DNA from: Desulfocarbo indianensis
GTDB taxonomy: Bacteria; Desulfobacterota; Desulfarculia; Desulfarculales; Desulfarculaceae
NCBI GenBank assembly: GCA_001184205.1
Contig: LBMP01000005.1
Coordinates: 1-64,000, forward strand
Direction of reading: 5' to 3'
DNA: 64,000 nt
Shown here: positions 8,631 to 16,735 of the stretch, piece after piece
Position numbering within the stretch: the stretch's first letter is position 1
How the letters are laid out: the number at the start of each line of letters is the position of its first letter
Notes under the pieces: generated by a model
Told to the model about the DNA's origin: nothing
Database searches by the model: none
Seen by the model: the letters and a program-made list of their open reading frames with translations, nothing else
Position numbers and translations under genes: made by a program

Positions 8631-9748
8631 GGCTCGCCTCCTTGCCAGCGCCAGCCGGTTTCTTCCAGGACCTGGGCCATGCGGCCCACCCAGGCGTCCA
8701 GGCCGGGTACCGGGTCAACGAAATCCTGCTTAAGGGAAAGGGCGTCGCGGCAGGCGGCGGCCAGGGCGGCATGGTCGGCGGGGTCGCTCAGCAGAGCGCC
8801 GCTTTCGCCGGGCCGCACCAGTTCGCAAGCGCCGTTTTGGGTGGTGGTCACCACCGGGCGGCCGGCGGCCAGGGCCTCCAGGCAGGCGTTGGCGCAGGGG
8901 TCGTAGATGGTGGGCAGAACCAGGGCGTCGCAGGCCGCCAGCAGGCGCGGCCCGTCCCGGCGCTGGCCCAAAAAGCGCACCCTGGCCGCCAGGCCCAAGC
9001 GCCGGGCCAGGCGCCGGTAGGGCGCGGTCCGGTCCTTGCCCGCCACCAGAAGCGCGGCCTCGGGCAAGTCGGCCAGGGCCTTGATGGCGAAAGCCAGGCC
9101 CTTGCGCTCGAAACCCGAGCCCAAAAATAGCAGGCAAGGCCTGTCCGGCTCCAGGCCCAGGGCCAGCCGGGCCTCTTGCCTGGCGCCCTCTTGGCGCGCG
9201 CAAGCCAGGTTGGTCTTGTCCACCCCGTTATAGATGACCTCCACCCGCTCCGGCCCCAAGCCGTATAAGCGCTGCAACTCGCCGGCCACCAGCCGGGAAT
9301 TGGCGATGACCTTGCGCAAGTCCGGCGAGGAGAAAGCCTCCCTCTCCAGCTTGAGAAAAGCGCGGTGTTGGGGGTTGAAGCCGAAGGAAAGCCGCTTCAG
9401 CGCGTTTTCATAGGGCGCGCGGTGCTCCAGCCAGGCGGCGTGGCAGCCGTCGCCGGCCCGGATGACGGGCGCGCCCGGCACCCGCTCCAGGGCCATGAAA
9501 ACCTGGGGCCGCCAGGCGCGCATCACGGCCAGTCCCGCGGCGGCGAATTCGCGCACCCGCTTATATCCCCTCTTGTGCCTGGTGGGGGCCTCACGCACCA
9601 CCAGGCCCGGCGGCGCCCCGCCCTGCCACTGGGCCGTCACCACGCAGACCTCATGCCCCCGTTGCAGGAGGCCCTGGGCCAGAAGCCCCAGGGTGCGCTC
9701 CGCGCCGCCGGCCTGATCGTATTTAAGCCGCATGAGACCCAGGCGCAT
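8627..9748 (-). CDS. Glycosyltransferase family 4, WaaG-like
   Basis: GT4 transferase of 373 residues resembling WaaG, which adds the first hexose to the inner-core heptose. It begins MRLGLMRLKYDQAGGAER, with the acceptor-side GGAER motif, carries RAGDGCHAAWL near the middle of the N-terminal domain (a WaaG-type feature), and has the C-terminal donor block around NACLEALAAGRPVV. The ATG at 9748 overlaps the preceding GT9 stop (TGATG). The WaaG assignment rests on motif resemblance and context, not on a full alignment. Confidence 0.84.
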   Translation of the reverse strand: MRLGLMRLKYDQAGGAERTLGLLAQGLLQRGHEVCVVTAQWQGGAPPGLVVREAPTRHKRGYKRVREFAAAGLAVMRAWRPQVFMALERVPGAPVIRAGDGCHAAWLEHRAPYENALKRLSFGFNPQHRAFLKLEREAFSSPDLRKVIANSRLVAGELQRLYGLGPERVEVIYNGVDKTNLACARQEGARQEARLALGLEPDRPCLLFLGSGFERKGLAFAIKALADLPEAALLVAGKDRTAPYRRLARRLGLAARVRFLGQRRDGPRLLAACDALVLPTIYDPCANACLEALAAGRPVVTTTQNGACELVRPGESGALLSDPADHAALAAACRDALSLKQDFVDPVPGLDAWVGRMAQVLEETGWRWQGGEP

Positions 9749-10815
9749 CAGGCTTCCCCCAACAGGCTCTCCAGGGCTTCCACCGCCCGTTCCGGCGCCA
9801 GCTCCACCAGGCAGCGGCTCACCTTGGAGCCGTCGCAGCCGTCCTGCCCGCAGGGCCGCCGGTCGCATTCCCCGGTTATCACCTCGGCGCGCACCTGCCA
9901 GGGCCCCCACATCTTATCGCCCGAGGGACCGAACAGGGCCAATACCGGCGTGCCCAGGGCGGCCGCCATGTGCATGGGCGCGCTGTCCACCCCCAGAAAA
10001 ACCCGCGCGTGAGCGATCAGCGCGGCCAGTTGCGAAAGGTCCAATTGGCCGGCCAGGTTTATCACCCTGGCGGGCCGCAAATCCTGCTCCAGGACCCGCG
10101 CCGCCAGCTCGCGCTCCTTGGCGGCCGGCGCGGCGGTCATCACCACGGGCAGCCCGGCCTGGCCCAAGCGCCGGGCCAGGGCCGCGTAGCCCTGGGGGGT
10201 CCAGCACTTGAACATCCAGCGCGAGGCGGGATGCAGCACGGCGAATCCCCCCGAAGCCAGTTGATGCTCCGCCATGAGCGAGTCGGCCTTGGCCTGGGCC
10301 CCGGCTCCGGGGAAAAGCTTCAGGGCGGTGTCGCCGGGTTTCAGCCCCAGGGCGCGCGGCTGGCGCAGGAAGGTTTCCACCACGTGGTTTTGGGTTCCCC
10401 TGGCATCGGCCAATAGGTGAAAAGCGCGCGCGCGGATGTGCTTCTTTTTGGGCGCGAACCCCACCCGCAAGCCAGCGCCGGAGGCCAGGCTGAGAAAAGC
10501 CCCGCGGTCGCCGCCGGATAGCTCCAGGCTCAAATCGAAACGCGCCCGCCGCAAGCGCCGCAGCAGGCCGAGCTGATAGGCCATCTCCGCCGGCAGGCCG
10601 GCGTGGTCCCGCTTGAGAGCGATGACCTCGTCCACGTAGGGGCTGTTGGCGACCATGGCCTCGGTGCCTTTATTGACCAGGGCGGTGATGGCCAGGCCGG
10701 GCCAGGCTTCCTTGAGAGCGGTGAACACGGGGGTGGTGACCAGGACATCGCCGATGTGGCCCAGCTTAATCACCAGCGCCCGGCGTGGGTTCAGGGAATC
10801 GGGGGTTTGGCGCAC
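9748..10815 (-). CDS. Glycosyltransferase family 9 (heptosyltransferase-like)
   Basis: GT9 protein, 355 residues, for core oligosaccharide synthesis. The N-terminal strand ALVIKLGHIGDVLVTTP is the family signature, and the donor site shows GVDSAPMHMAAALGTP. The most economical start is GTG at 10815, 7 bases after the stop of the Trm112-like gene; readings starting further upstream overlap that gene with non-native sequence. It has a short C-terminal cysteine cluster (CDRRPCGQDGC) like its paralogue at 7.6-8.6 kb. Probably a heptosyltransferase III-type enzyme, but the substrate is inferred from family only. Confidence 0.84.
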   Translation of the reverse strand: MRQTPDSLNPRRALVIKLGHIGDVLVTTPVFTALKEAWPGLAITALVNKGTEAMVANSPYVDEVIALKRDHAGLPAEMAYQLGLLRRLRRARFDLSLELSGGDRGAFLSLASGAGLRVGFAPKKKHIRARAFHLLADARGTQNHVVETFLRQPRALGLKPGDTALKLFPGAGAQAKADSLMAEHQLASGGFAVLHPASRWMFKCWTPQGYAALARRLGQAGLPVVMTAAPAAKERELAARVLEQDLRPARVINLAGQLDLSQLAALIAHARVFLGVDSAPMHMAAALGTPVLALFGPSGDKMWGPWQVRAEVITGECDRRPCGQDGCDGSKVSRCLVELAPERAVEALESLLGEA

Positions 10816-10822
10816 GGCCCGC

Positions 10823-10996
10823 CTATTCTTCCAGAGGCCGCGCCTCGTCCACCAGCATGACCGGGATGCCGTCCTTGACTTCATAGCGCAAGCGGCACCT
10901 GCGGCAGACGAGCCAGGCTTGGTCAGGGGTGGCTTCCACCGGCTCCTTGCACTGGGGGCAGGCTAATATGGCCAGAAGCTCGGGATTCAATGGCAT
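10823..10996 (-). CDS. Trm112/YcaR-like small zinc protein
   Basis: Small protein of 57 residues with two zinc-knuckle pairs, CPQC near residue 13 and CRRC near residue 33, in the Trm112/UPF0434 fold. Relatives are often encoded beside lpxK and kdsB in proteobacteria; here the gene lies between a GT9 and an epimerase in the same LPS block. The ATG at 10996 follows the epimerase stop by 2 bp. The molecular role in bacteria is not settled; eukaryotic and archaeal Trm112 activates methyltransferases. Confidence 0.8.
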   Translation of the reverse strand: MPLNPELLAILACPQCKEPVEATPDQAWLVCRRCRLRYEVKDGIPVMLVDEARPLEE

Positions 10997-10998
10997 GC

Positions 10999-11958
10999 TC
11001 AAGCCTCCTTCAAACTGGGCAGCATCCGCTCGAGCCACTCGGCCTCGGCGGCCAAGCCCTTCTTGAGGTCGTAAAGAGGGTTGAAGCCCAATACCGCGCG
11101 GGCCCGGCTGGTGTCGGCGTGGGTGTCGCGCACGTCGCCCTTGGCCACGGCCAGGCGCGTGACCCGCGCCTTTTGGCCTGTTATATCTTCCAGCCAGCCG
11201 ATGACCTGATTCACCGTCACCCTGGCCCCGCCGCCGATGTTGAAGACCTGGCCGGCCGCGTTTTCCGCGGTGGCCGCGGCGATGGTGGCGTCCACGATGT
11301 CCGAGACATAGGTGAAGTCGCGGGATTGCCCGCCGTCGCCGAAAAGCCTGATCTCGCCGCCGGTCAACAGGGCCTTTATGAAGCGGTGAAAGGCCATGTC
11401 CGGCCTCTGGCGGGGGCCGTAGACCGTGAAATAGCGCAGGCTCACGGTATCCACGCCGAAATTCCTGTAATAAAGCCCGCAAAGGTGCTCGGCCGCCAGC
11501 TTGGTGACCCCATAGGGCGATACCGGCCAGCAGGCGCTCTCCTCGCGCATGGGCAAATCCTGGGTGTCGCCGTACACGCTGGAAGAGCTGGCGTAAACCA
11601 GGCGCTTGGTTTCCTTTGCCTTGGCCGCCTCCAGGAGCGCCTGGGTGGATAGTATGTTGTTGTGGGTATATACGGTGAAATTGGCGCCCCAGGAGGCGCG
11701 CACCCCGGCCTGGGCCGCCAGGTGGATTATCACCTCCACCCCTTCCAAGAGGCGATCCAGGTCGGTTTTCACCACGTCGTCTTCCACGAACTGGAAATTG
11801 CCGCTGGCCCTGGAAGGCTCCAGGTTGTTTTCCTTGAGGTTGCGCGGGTAGTAATCCGTAAAAGAGTCAATGCCGCGAACCTGCTGGCCTTGCTCCAAAA
11901 GACGCTCGCACACCTGGGAGCCGATGAATCCAGCCGCGCCGGTGACCAAAAAAAGCAT
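10999..11958 (-). CDS. NAD-dependent epimerase, UDP-glucuronate epimerase-like
   Basis: Extended SDR enzyme, 319 residues. GAAGFIG at residues 7-13 binds NAD, and Tyr149 and Lys153 (SPYGVTK) are the catalytic pair. The segment GIDSFTDYYPRNLK is characteristic of UDP-glucuronate/UDP-galacturonate 4-epimerases. It would make a sugar nucleotide for the core or surface polymer, possibly from the UDP-glucuronate produced by Ugd in the same block. It is distinct in sequence from the other epimerase at 2.2-3.2 kb. Family assignment is firm, substrate is inferred. Confidence 0.87.
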   Translation of the reverse strand: MLFLVTGAAGFIGSQVCERLLEQGQQVRGIDSFTDYYPRNLKENNLEPSRASGNFQFVEDDVVKTDLDRLLEGVEVIIHLAAQAGVRASWGANFTVYTHNNILSTQALLEAAKAKETKRLVYASSSSVYGDTQDLPMREESACWPVSPYGVTKLAAEHLCGLYYRNFGVDTVSLRYFTVYGPRQRPDMAFHRFIKALLTGGEIRLFGDGGQSRDFTYVSDIVDATIAAATAENAAGQVFNIGGGARVTVNQVIGWLEDITGQKARVTRLAVAKGDVRDTHADTSRARAVLGFNPLYDLKKGLAAEAEWLERMLPSLKEA

Positions 11959-11987
11959 GCCGTCTCCCTGCCTCCGCTTCAGCCGCG

Positions 11988-13010
11988 CTAGGTCCGGGCC
12001 AAGGCCTCTTGCGCCTCGGCCAATACCTGCTCAGGACTTAACTCCGTAAGACAGCGGGGTTTTTCACATTCGCGCCGAAAGCAAGGCGCGCAGGCCAGTT
12101 TCAGGCTCAGCACCCGGTGGCCCGCGCCGTATGGCCCGGTGCGCCAGGGCGCGGTGGGGCCGAAAAGGGCCACCACCGGGCATCCCATGGCCGCCGCCAG
12201 GTGCATCACCCCGGTATCGGTGCTGACCAAAAGGTCGGCCTTGCTCAAGAGGGCCGCCATTTGCTTGAGGCTGAAGCGCCCGGCCAGATCGATCAAATCC
12301 ACTCCGGCCCCGGCGGCGATGGCCCTGGTGACGCCGCGGTCGTCCGCGGAGCCCGAAAGCGCCACCCGCAGCCCCAATGCTTTAAGATCCCTGGCCAATT
12401 TGGCCCAGTGCGCCACGGGCCACAGCTTGGATTCCCACTTGGCCACGGGGTGCAAAATAACAAACGGCCCGCCCCCCCTGTCTTGGCCCAGCAACGCCTC
12501 TATCCCGTCAAGGGCCTCCGGCCCAGGCTCCAGGCCAAACTGGGGATGGGCCGGCCGCATGATGCCCAGGGGCTCCAGAAGGTCCAGGTAGCGCTCCAGG
12601 GCGTGCCGGTCAGGATCGTAAGGGGCCAGCCGCTCGGTAAGGGGCCAAGCCGCCAGGGGCTCCTTGCCTCCCTTGAAACCGATCTTGCGCTCGGCCTTGC
12701 AAAGCGCCACTAACATAGCACTTTTCATGAGGCCCTGCAAGTCGAGCACCGCGTCGTAAGTGACCGAGCGCAGCTCGCGGCCGAAGCCCGTAAGTGCCGT
12801 GAATATATTGCCATCTCCCTGGGTGATCTCATGCCGGGGAGAGACCAAAACCCGGCTCAGCGCGGGGTGGCCCGCCAAGAGGGGGGCGCTGGGCTTCTCC
12901 ACCAGCCAATCCACCTGGGCCTCCGGGTTTTGCCGGCGGATGGCCATGGCCACGGGCAGGGCCTGCACCACGTCGCCCAGGGCCGAGAGCTTGACCAGGA
13001 GCACCTTCAC
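11988..13010 (-). CDS. waaC: Lipopolysaccharide heptosyltransferase I
   Basis: GT9 enzyme of 340 residues that transfers the first heptose from ADP-heptose to Kdo2-lipid A at the cytoplasmic face. The start VKVLLVKLSALGDVVQALP is typical of WaaC, and STDTGVMHLAAAMGCP forms the donor site. I choose GTG at 13010, because it overlaps the gmhB stop as GTGA and begins right at the first strand. An ATG 30 bp upstream, inside gmhB, is possible but less like the family. Assigned WaaC rather than WaaF by its N-terminal wording and its pairing with gmhB. Confidence 0.86.
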   Translation of the reverse strand: MKVLLVKLSALGDVVQALPVAMAIRRQNPEAQVDWLVEKPSAPLLAGHPALSRVLVSPRHEITQGDGNIFTALTGFGRELRSVTYDAVLDLQGLMKSAMLVALCKAERKIGFKGGKEPLAAWPLTERLAPYDPDRHALERYLDLLEPLGIMRPAHPQFGLEPGPEALDGIEALLGQDRGGGPFVILHPVAKWESKLWPVAHWAKLARDLKALGLRVALSGSADDRGVTRAIAAGAGVDLIDLAGRFSLKQMAALLSKADLLVSTDTGVMHLAAAMGCPVVALFGPTAPWRTGPYGAGHRVLSLKLACAPCFRRECEKPRCLTELSPEQVLAEAQEALART

Positions 13011-13585
13011 CGGCCGCTCCCCAGCCGCCCCAGAATCCACTCCACGGCCTGGGCCAGATCATCCGCGTAATGATGGGCCGGCTCGAGCCATTCCTCATGA
13101 TCCGGGCCGCTCAGCACCCGCACGGCGGTGAGCCCGGCGGCCAGGGCGCAGCCCACGTCGCCGGGGCGGTCGCCGATCATGAAGGAGCCGCGCAGGTCGA
13201 GCCCCATTTCCTGGGCCGCCCGCGTCACCAGGCCGGTGCCCGGCTTGCGGCAATCGCATTCAATGGCCAGGCTCTGCACCACCCCCTGGGGATGATGCGG
13301 GCAATGGAAATAGGCGTCTATGCGGGCGCCGGCCGCCGCCAGAAGCCGGTCCAGCTCGGCGTGCACCGCCGCCAGGTCGTCCTCGCTGAAAAAATCCCGG
13401 GCCAAGCCGGATTGGTTGGTTATCACCACCACGGCCAAGCGGGCCTGGTTCAAGCGGGCTATGGCCCTGGCCGCGCCGGGAATCAGGCACAGGTCATCCG
13501 GCCGGGACAAATAATTGGTGTCCAGGTTGATGGTGCCGTCGCGGTCCAGAAAAACCGCTCTTTTTAACCCATTGCCCATTCGCAT
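13007..13585 (-). CDS. gmhB: D-glycero-beta-D-manno-heptose 1,7-bisphosphate 7-phosphatase
   Basis: HAD-family phosphatase of 192 residues removing the C7 phosphate in ADP-heptose synthesis. It has the DRDGT nucleophile motif at 14-18, the ITNQSG second motif near 55-60, and the GmhB-specific zinc site Cys95, His97, Cys110 and Cys112. These separate it from histidinol phosphatases only partly, but the setting between waaF and waaC settles the role. It overlaps waaC by 4 bp. Confidence 0.92.
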   Translation of the reverse strand: MRMGNGLKRAVFLDRDGTINLDTNYLSRPDDLCLIPGAARAIARLNQARLAVVVITNQSGLARDFFSEDDLAAVHAELDRLLAAAGARIDAYFHCPHHPQGVVQSLAIECDCRKPGTGLVTRAAQEMGLDLRGSFMIGDRPGDVGCALAAGLTAVRVLSGPDHEEWLEPAHHYADDLAQAVEWILGRLGSGR

Positions 13586-13641
13586 CCCAAATGTTTAGCC
13601 GCCGGCTCAATTGTAGTGCATCCGGCTTGGCCGGTCGATAC

Positions 13642-14709
13642 TCAGCCCTCTTGGGCGAGCAGTTCGCGGGCGGCGGCCGTCACCTGGTCGGGCTGGATGA
13701 CCTGGAAACACAGCAGGTCGCCCCGCGGGCATTGGGGCTTCAGGCAGGGGCTGCACTCCACCGCCTGGCGCACCAAGGCCACCCGCGGCCCCAAGGGCGC
13801 GGTGGTGACGGGGTTGGTGGAGCCGAACACCGCCACGGTGGGCGCACCCAGGGCGGCGGCCGCGTGCATGAGGCCCGAATCGTTGGTCAGAAACAGCGAA
13901 AGCCGGCTCAAGAGGGCCAGGGCCTCTCCCAGGCCGGTGCGGCCGGCCAAATCCAGATGCCTCACCCGCCCCAGGCCCGCTGCCACCTGGGCGGTGGCCT
14001 GGGCCTCGCCGGCGCTGCCGAAAAGCAGCACCGCGTCAAAGCCGTCCCCGGCCAGTTGCCGGGCCGCGGCCGCGAACCGTTCGGCCGGCCAGCATTTGGC
14101 CGGGCCGAAGGCCGCGCCGGGCGCCAGGCCCAAAAGCCGGGCTCCGGCCAGGCCCTGGCCGGCCAGGAATTCCTCCGCCCAGTTCAGTTGCCGGTCGGAG
14201 AGCCGCAGGCGCGGCCGCACCCCAGAGGCCGCCGGCTCCTGGGGCAACAGGCCGGCCCGGTGCAGGATGTGCAGGTAGTAAGACGTCTCATGCACCCGCC
14301 GCACCGCCGGGTCCCGGGGGATGCCGTGGGTGAGCAGCGGTCCCCGGCCGTCGCTGGCATAGCCCAGGCGAACCGGCGCGCGGGCCAGCCAGGCGATGAA
14401 AGCGGCCTCAAAGGCGTTCTGCCAGAGCACCGCCCAGTCAAAGCGCCTGGCGCGCAGCTCCCCGGCCAGGCGCCAACGCCCGGAAAGGCCCCGGTGCCGG
14501 CCCTTGGCCTCCAGGGGGATCACCTCCAGGCGGCAGGGCGCGGCCTGGTACACCGGCGCCACCCAGGGCTTGGCCAGAACCGTGAGCCGGGCCTGGGGGC
14601 AAATCCCGGCCAGGGCCTCGGTGGCGGGCAGGGTCATCACCGCGTCGCCCACCCAGTTGGTGGCGCGCACCAGGATGCCGCCAGGCGCGGCCGGGTCCAG
14701 GGGGCGCAT
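13642..14709 (-). CDS. waaF: Lipopolysaccharide heptosyltransferase II
   Basis: GT9 enzyme of 355 residues adding the second inner-core heptose. ILVRATNWVGDAVMTLPA at the N-terminus is the WaaF form of the signature (NWVGD). The C-terminal domain has LTNDSGLMHAAAALGAP for ADP-heptose binding and a cysteine-containing tail. The ATG at 14709 overlaps the stop of the acyltransferase gene (TGATG). Order acyltransferase-waaF-gmhB-waaC fits a dedicated inner-core operon section. Confidence 0.92.
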   Translation of the reverse strand: MRPLDPAAPGGILVRATNWVGDAVMTLPATEALAGICPQARLTVLAKPWVAPVYQAAPCRLEVIPLEAKGRHRGLSGRWRLAGELRARRFDWAVLWQNAFEAAFIAWLARAPVRLGYASDGRGPLLTHGIPRDPAVRRVHETSYYLHILHRAGLLPQEPAASGVRPRLRLSDRQLNWAEEFLAGQGLAGARLLGLAPGAAFGPAKCWPAERFAAAARQLAGDGFDAVLLFGSAGEAQATAQVAAGLGRVRHLDLAGRTGLGEALALLSRLSLFLTNDSGLMHAAAALGAPTVAVFGSTNPVTTAPLGPRVALVRQAVECSPCLKPQCPRGDLLCFQVIQPDQVTAAARELLAQEG

Positions 14710-15614
14710 CAGGCGCGCTCCCGGGGCCAGGCGTGATAGGGCTTGGTTTTCCAGCGCTGGTGCAGCCAGAACCATTGGGCGGGCTTGGCGCGGATAACGT
14801 CCTCCAGGGCCTTGGTGTAGGCCTGGGTGTTTTCCCATAGGTCCTGGGTCTTGTCGCCGGTGTTGATTAGAGGCAGGTCCTCGCCCAGGTGCAGCTCGAA
14901 CCAGCCGTCATCGCCGCGCCAGACCCAGGCGGGGATCACCGGTGCCTTGGTGCGCATGGCCAAAAGAGCCAGCCCCTTGTTGGTGCAGGCCGGCCGGCCG
15001 AAAAACTCCACCCACTCGCCGTCGTACCAATCCACGTTTTGATCCAGGAGAATGCCGATCATCCGCCCCTTGCGCAGATAATACAACACCCGCCGGGCCG
15101 AGGCGGCCTTGGGAACCACCTCGGTGCCGGGGCGCGAGCGCCAGCCGTTCACCAGCCGATCGGCGGGCTCCCAGTCTATGGGCCTGGCCACCACGCAACT
15201 GAGCCCCACCAGCCAGCTCAAGCTTATGTTGAGCCACTCCCAGTTGCCGATGTGGCCGGTGAGAATGAAGAGGCCCTGCCCCCGGCCGTGCAGCCGGCGT
15301 AGGCGCTCCAGTCTTTCCGGCTGCATGACCCTGGTGCGGGCCAATATCTCGCTTTTGGGCAGGGTGGAGAGCCTGGGCAGTTCCATGGCCACCTTGCCCA
15401 GATGGGCGTAGCAATCGCGGGCCACGCCGTTGATCCATTCCGCGCTTTTCTCCGGAAACGATTCGGTCAGGTTCGCCCTCACTATGGCGCGGTGCCGGCG
15501 GTCCAGGGCGTGGGCCAAGCCGCCCAGACCGCCGCCCAGGGCCCGCATGACGCCCAGGGGCGGCAGGGCGGCCACCCGCATCATTCCCCGCAGGAAGGCG
15601 TAAGCCCAGCTCAT
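14709..15614 (-). CDS. Lipid A biosynthesis acyltransferase (LpxL/HtrB family)
   Basis: Inner-membrane acyltransferase, 301 residues, adding a secondary acyl chain to Kdo-lipid A or a precursor. An N-terminal amphipathic or membrane helix precedes the catalytic HIGNWE motif (H-x4-E) near residue 118. The DQNVDW and FFGRPACTNKG blocks around 195-215 are the conserved acceptor-side motifs of the family. Only one such gene is seen, directly after lpxK and coupled by an ATGA overlap. Whether it acts as LpxL or LpxM cannot be told from the sequence. Confidence 0.9.
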   Translation of the reverse strand: MSWAYAFLRGMMRVAALPPLGVMRALGGGLGGLAHALDRRHRAIVRANLTESFPEKSAEWINGVARDCYAHLGKVAMELPRLSTLPKSEILARTRVMQPERLERLRRLHGRGQGLFILTGHIGNWEWLNISLSWLVGLSCVVARPIDWEPADRLVNGWRSRPGTEVVPKAASARRVLYYLRKGRMIGILLDQNVDWYDGEWVEFFGRPACTNKGLALLAMRTKAPVIPAWVWRGDDGWFELHLGEDLPLINTGDKTQDLWENTQAYTKALEDVIRAKPAQWFWLHQRWKTKPYHAWPRERA

Positions 15615-16735
15615 GCGCCGGCCTCCCAATGCCGCAAACCCCAGGCGACCAGGGCCTCCAGCGCCCGGGGGCCCTCGGCGAACTCCAAGCCCAGCCGGGT
15701 TATCCAGATTTCCATCTCCGGCGGCAGCGCCTGGGGCAGGCGCACCTCGTCCTTTTCGCTGCAAACCAGGGCGGCGGCCCCCAGTTCGGCCGCCCGTTGC
15801 CAAAGCCCCTCCAGGTCATCCGGCGTGAAGGGATAATGGTCGGGGAACGCCCGCAGGTCCAGCACCCGCAGGCCTATCCCCTCCAGGCCCTCCCGGAAGC
15901 TTTGCGGACTGGCCAGGCCGCAAAAAGCCAAAACCGGCCTGTCGCGCAACTCGCCCGGCCCCACCTCCTGGCCTCCCCGCCGGCTCAGGCCCTCCAGCCG
16001 GTGGCGGCAGGCCAGCACCGGGCCGGGCCCCCAAAAGGAGCGCAGCCAGGCCCGGCTTCGGGCCGCGGCCTCCGGGTCGGCAGCCCTGGTGAGCACCACG
16101 GCCTGGGCCCGGCGCAGGCCGGCGGCGGGCTCGCGCAGGCGGCCCCTGGGCAGCAGGCCGCCGGCCAGGGGGTCGGAGGCGTCCAGGCAAACGATATCCA
16201 AGTCGCGGTGCAGGCGGCGGTGCTGAAACAGATCGTCTCCCACCAAGACGCGGGGCCCCAGCTCATCCAAGATGGCGGTTCCCACTTCATGGCGATCCGG
16301 CCCCACCGCCACGGGCACGCCCAGGCTTCTGGCCAAAAGCAGCGGCTCGTCACCGGCTATCTCGGGCCCGGCCAGGACTTCCCCGCCGCGGGAGACCCAG
16401 GTCACGCCCTTGACGGCGGTGGCACCCACCCCGCCATAGCCCCGGCTGATCACCGCCACGGGCAAGCCCAGGGCCGTGAGCGCCCTTACCAGGGCCATGA
16501 CCAGGGGGGTCTTGCCGGTGCCGCCGGCGGCCAGATTGCCCACCCCGATGACGGGCGCGGGCAGGCGGCGCGGTTCGCAGGCGCCCAAGTCATAGGCCAG
16601 GTTCTTGGCCCCCGCGCCCAAGCCGTAGAGCCAGGACAAGCCCCGCGCCGCGCCGCGCAGGGCCTCCAGCCACCAGGGGCCGGCAGCGGCGTCCGTCACC
16701 CGCCTATGCAGCGCCTCCCAATCCACGGCGCTCAC
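15611..16735 (-). CDS. lpxK: Tetraacyldisaccharide 4'-kinase
   Basis: Membrane-associated P-loop kinase of 374 residues that phosphorylates the 4' position of the lipid A disaccharide. The modified Walker A GGTGKT sits at residues 71-76 after the family block PVIGVGNLAAG, and SRGYGG follows as a second conserved motif. An N-terminal hydrophobic helix is present. The GTG at 16735 overlaps the waaA stop (GTGA) and gives the usual N-terminal length. Gene order waaA-lpxK is common in delta-proteobacteria. Confidence 0.93.
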   Translation of the reverse strand: MSAVDWEALHRRVTDAAAGPWWLEALRGAARGLSWLYGLGAGAKNLAYDLGACEPRRLPAPVIGVGNLAAGGTGKTPLVMALVRALTALGLPVAVISRGYGGVGATAVKGVTWVSRGGEVLAGPEIAGDEPLLLARSLGVPVAVGPDRHEVGTAILDELGPRVLVGDDLFQHRRLHRDLDIVCLDASDPLAGGLLPRGRLREPAAGLRRAQAVVLTRAADPEAAARSRAWLRSFWGPGPVLACRHRLEGLSRRGGQEVGPGELRDRPVLAFCGLASPQSFREGLEGIGLRVLDLRAFPDHYPFTPDDLEGLWQRAAELGAAALVCSEKDEVRLPQALPPEMEIWITRLGLEFAEGPRALEALVAWGLRHWEAGA

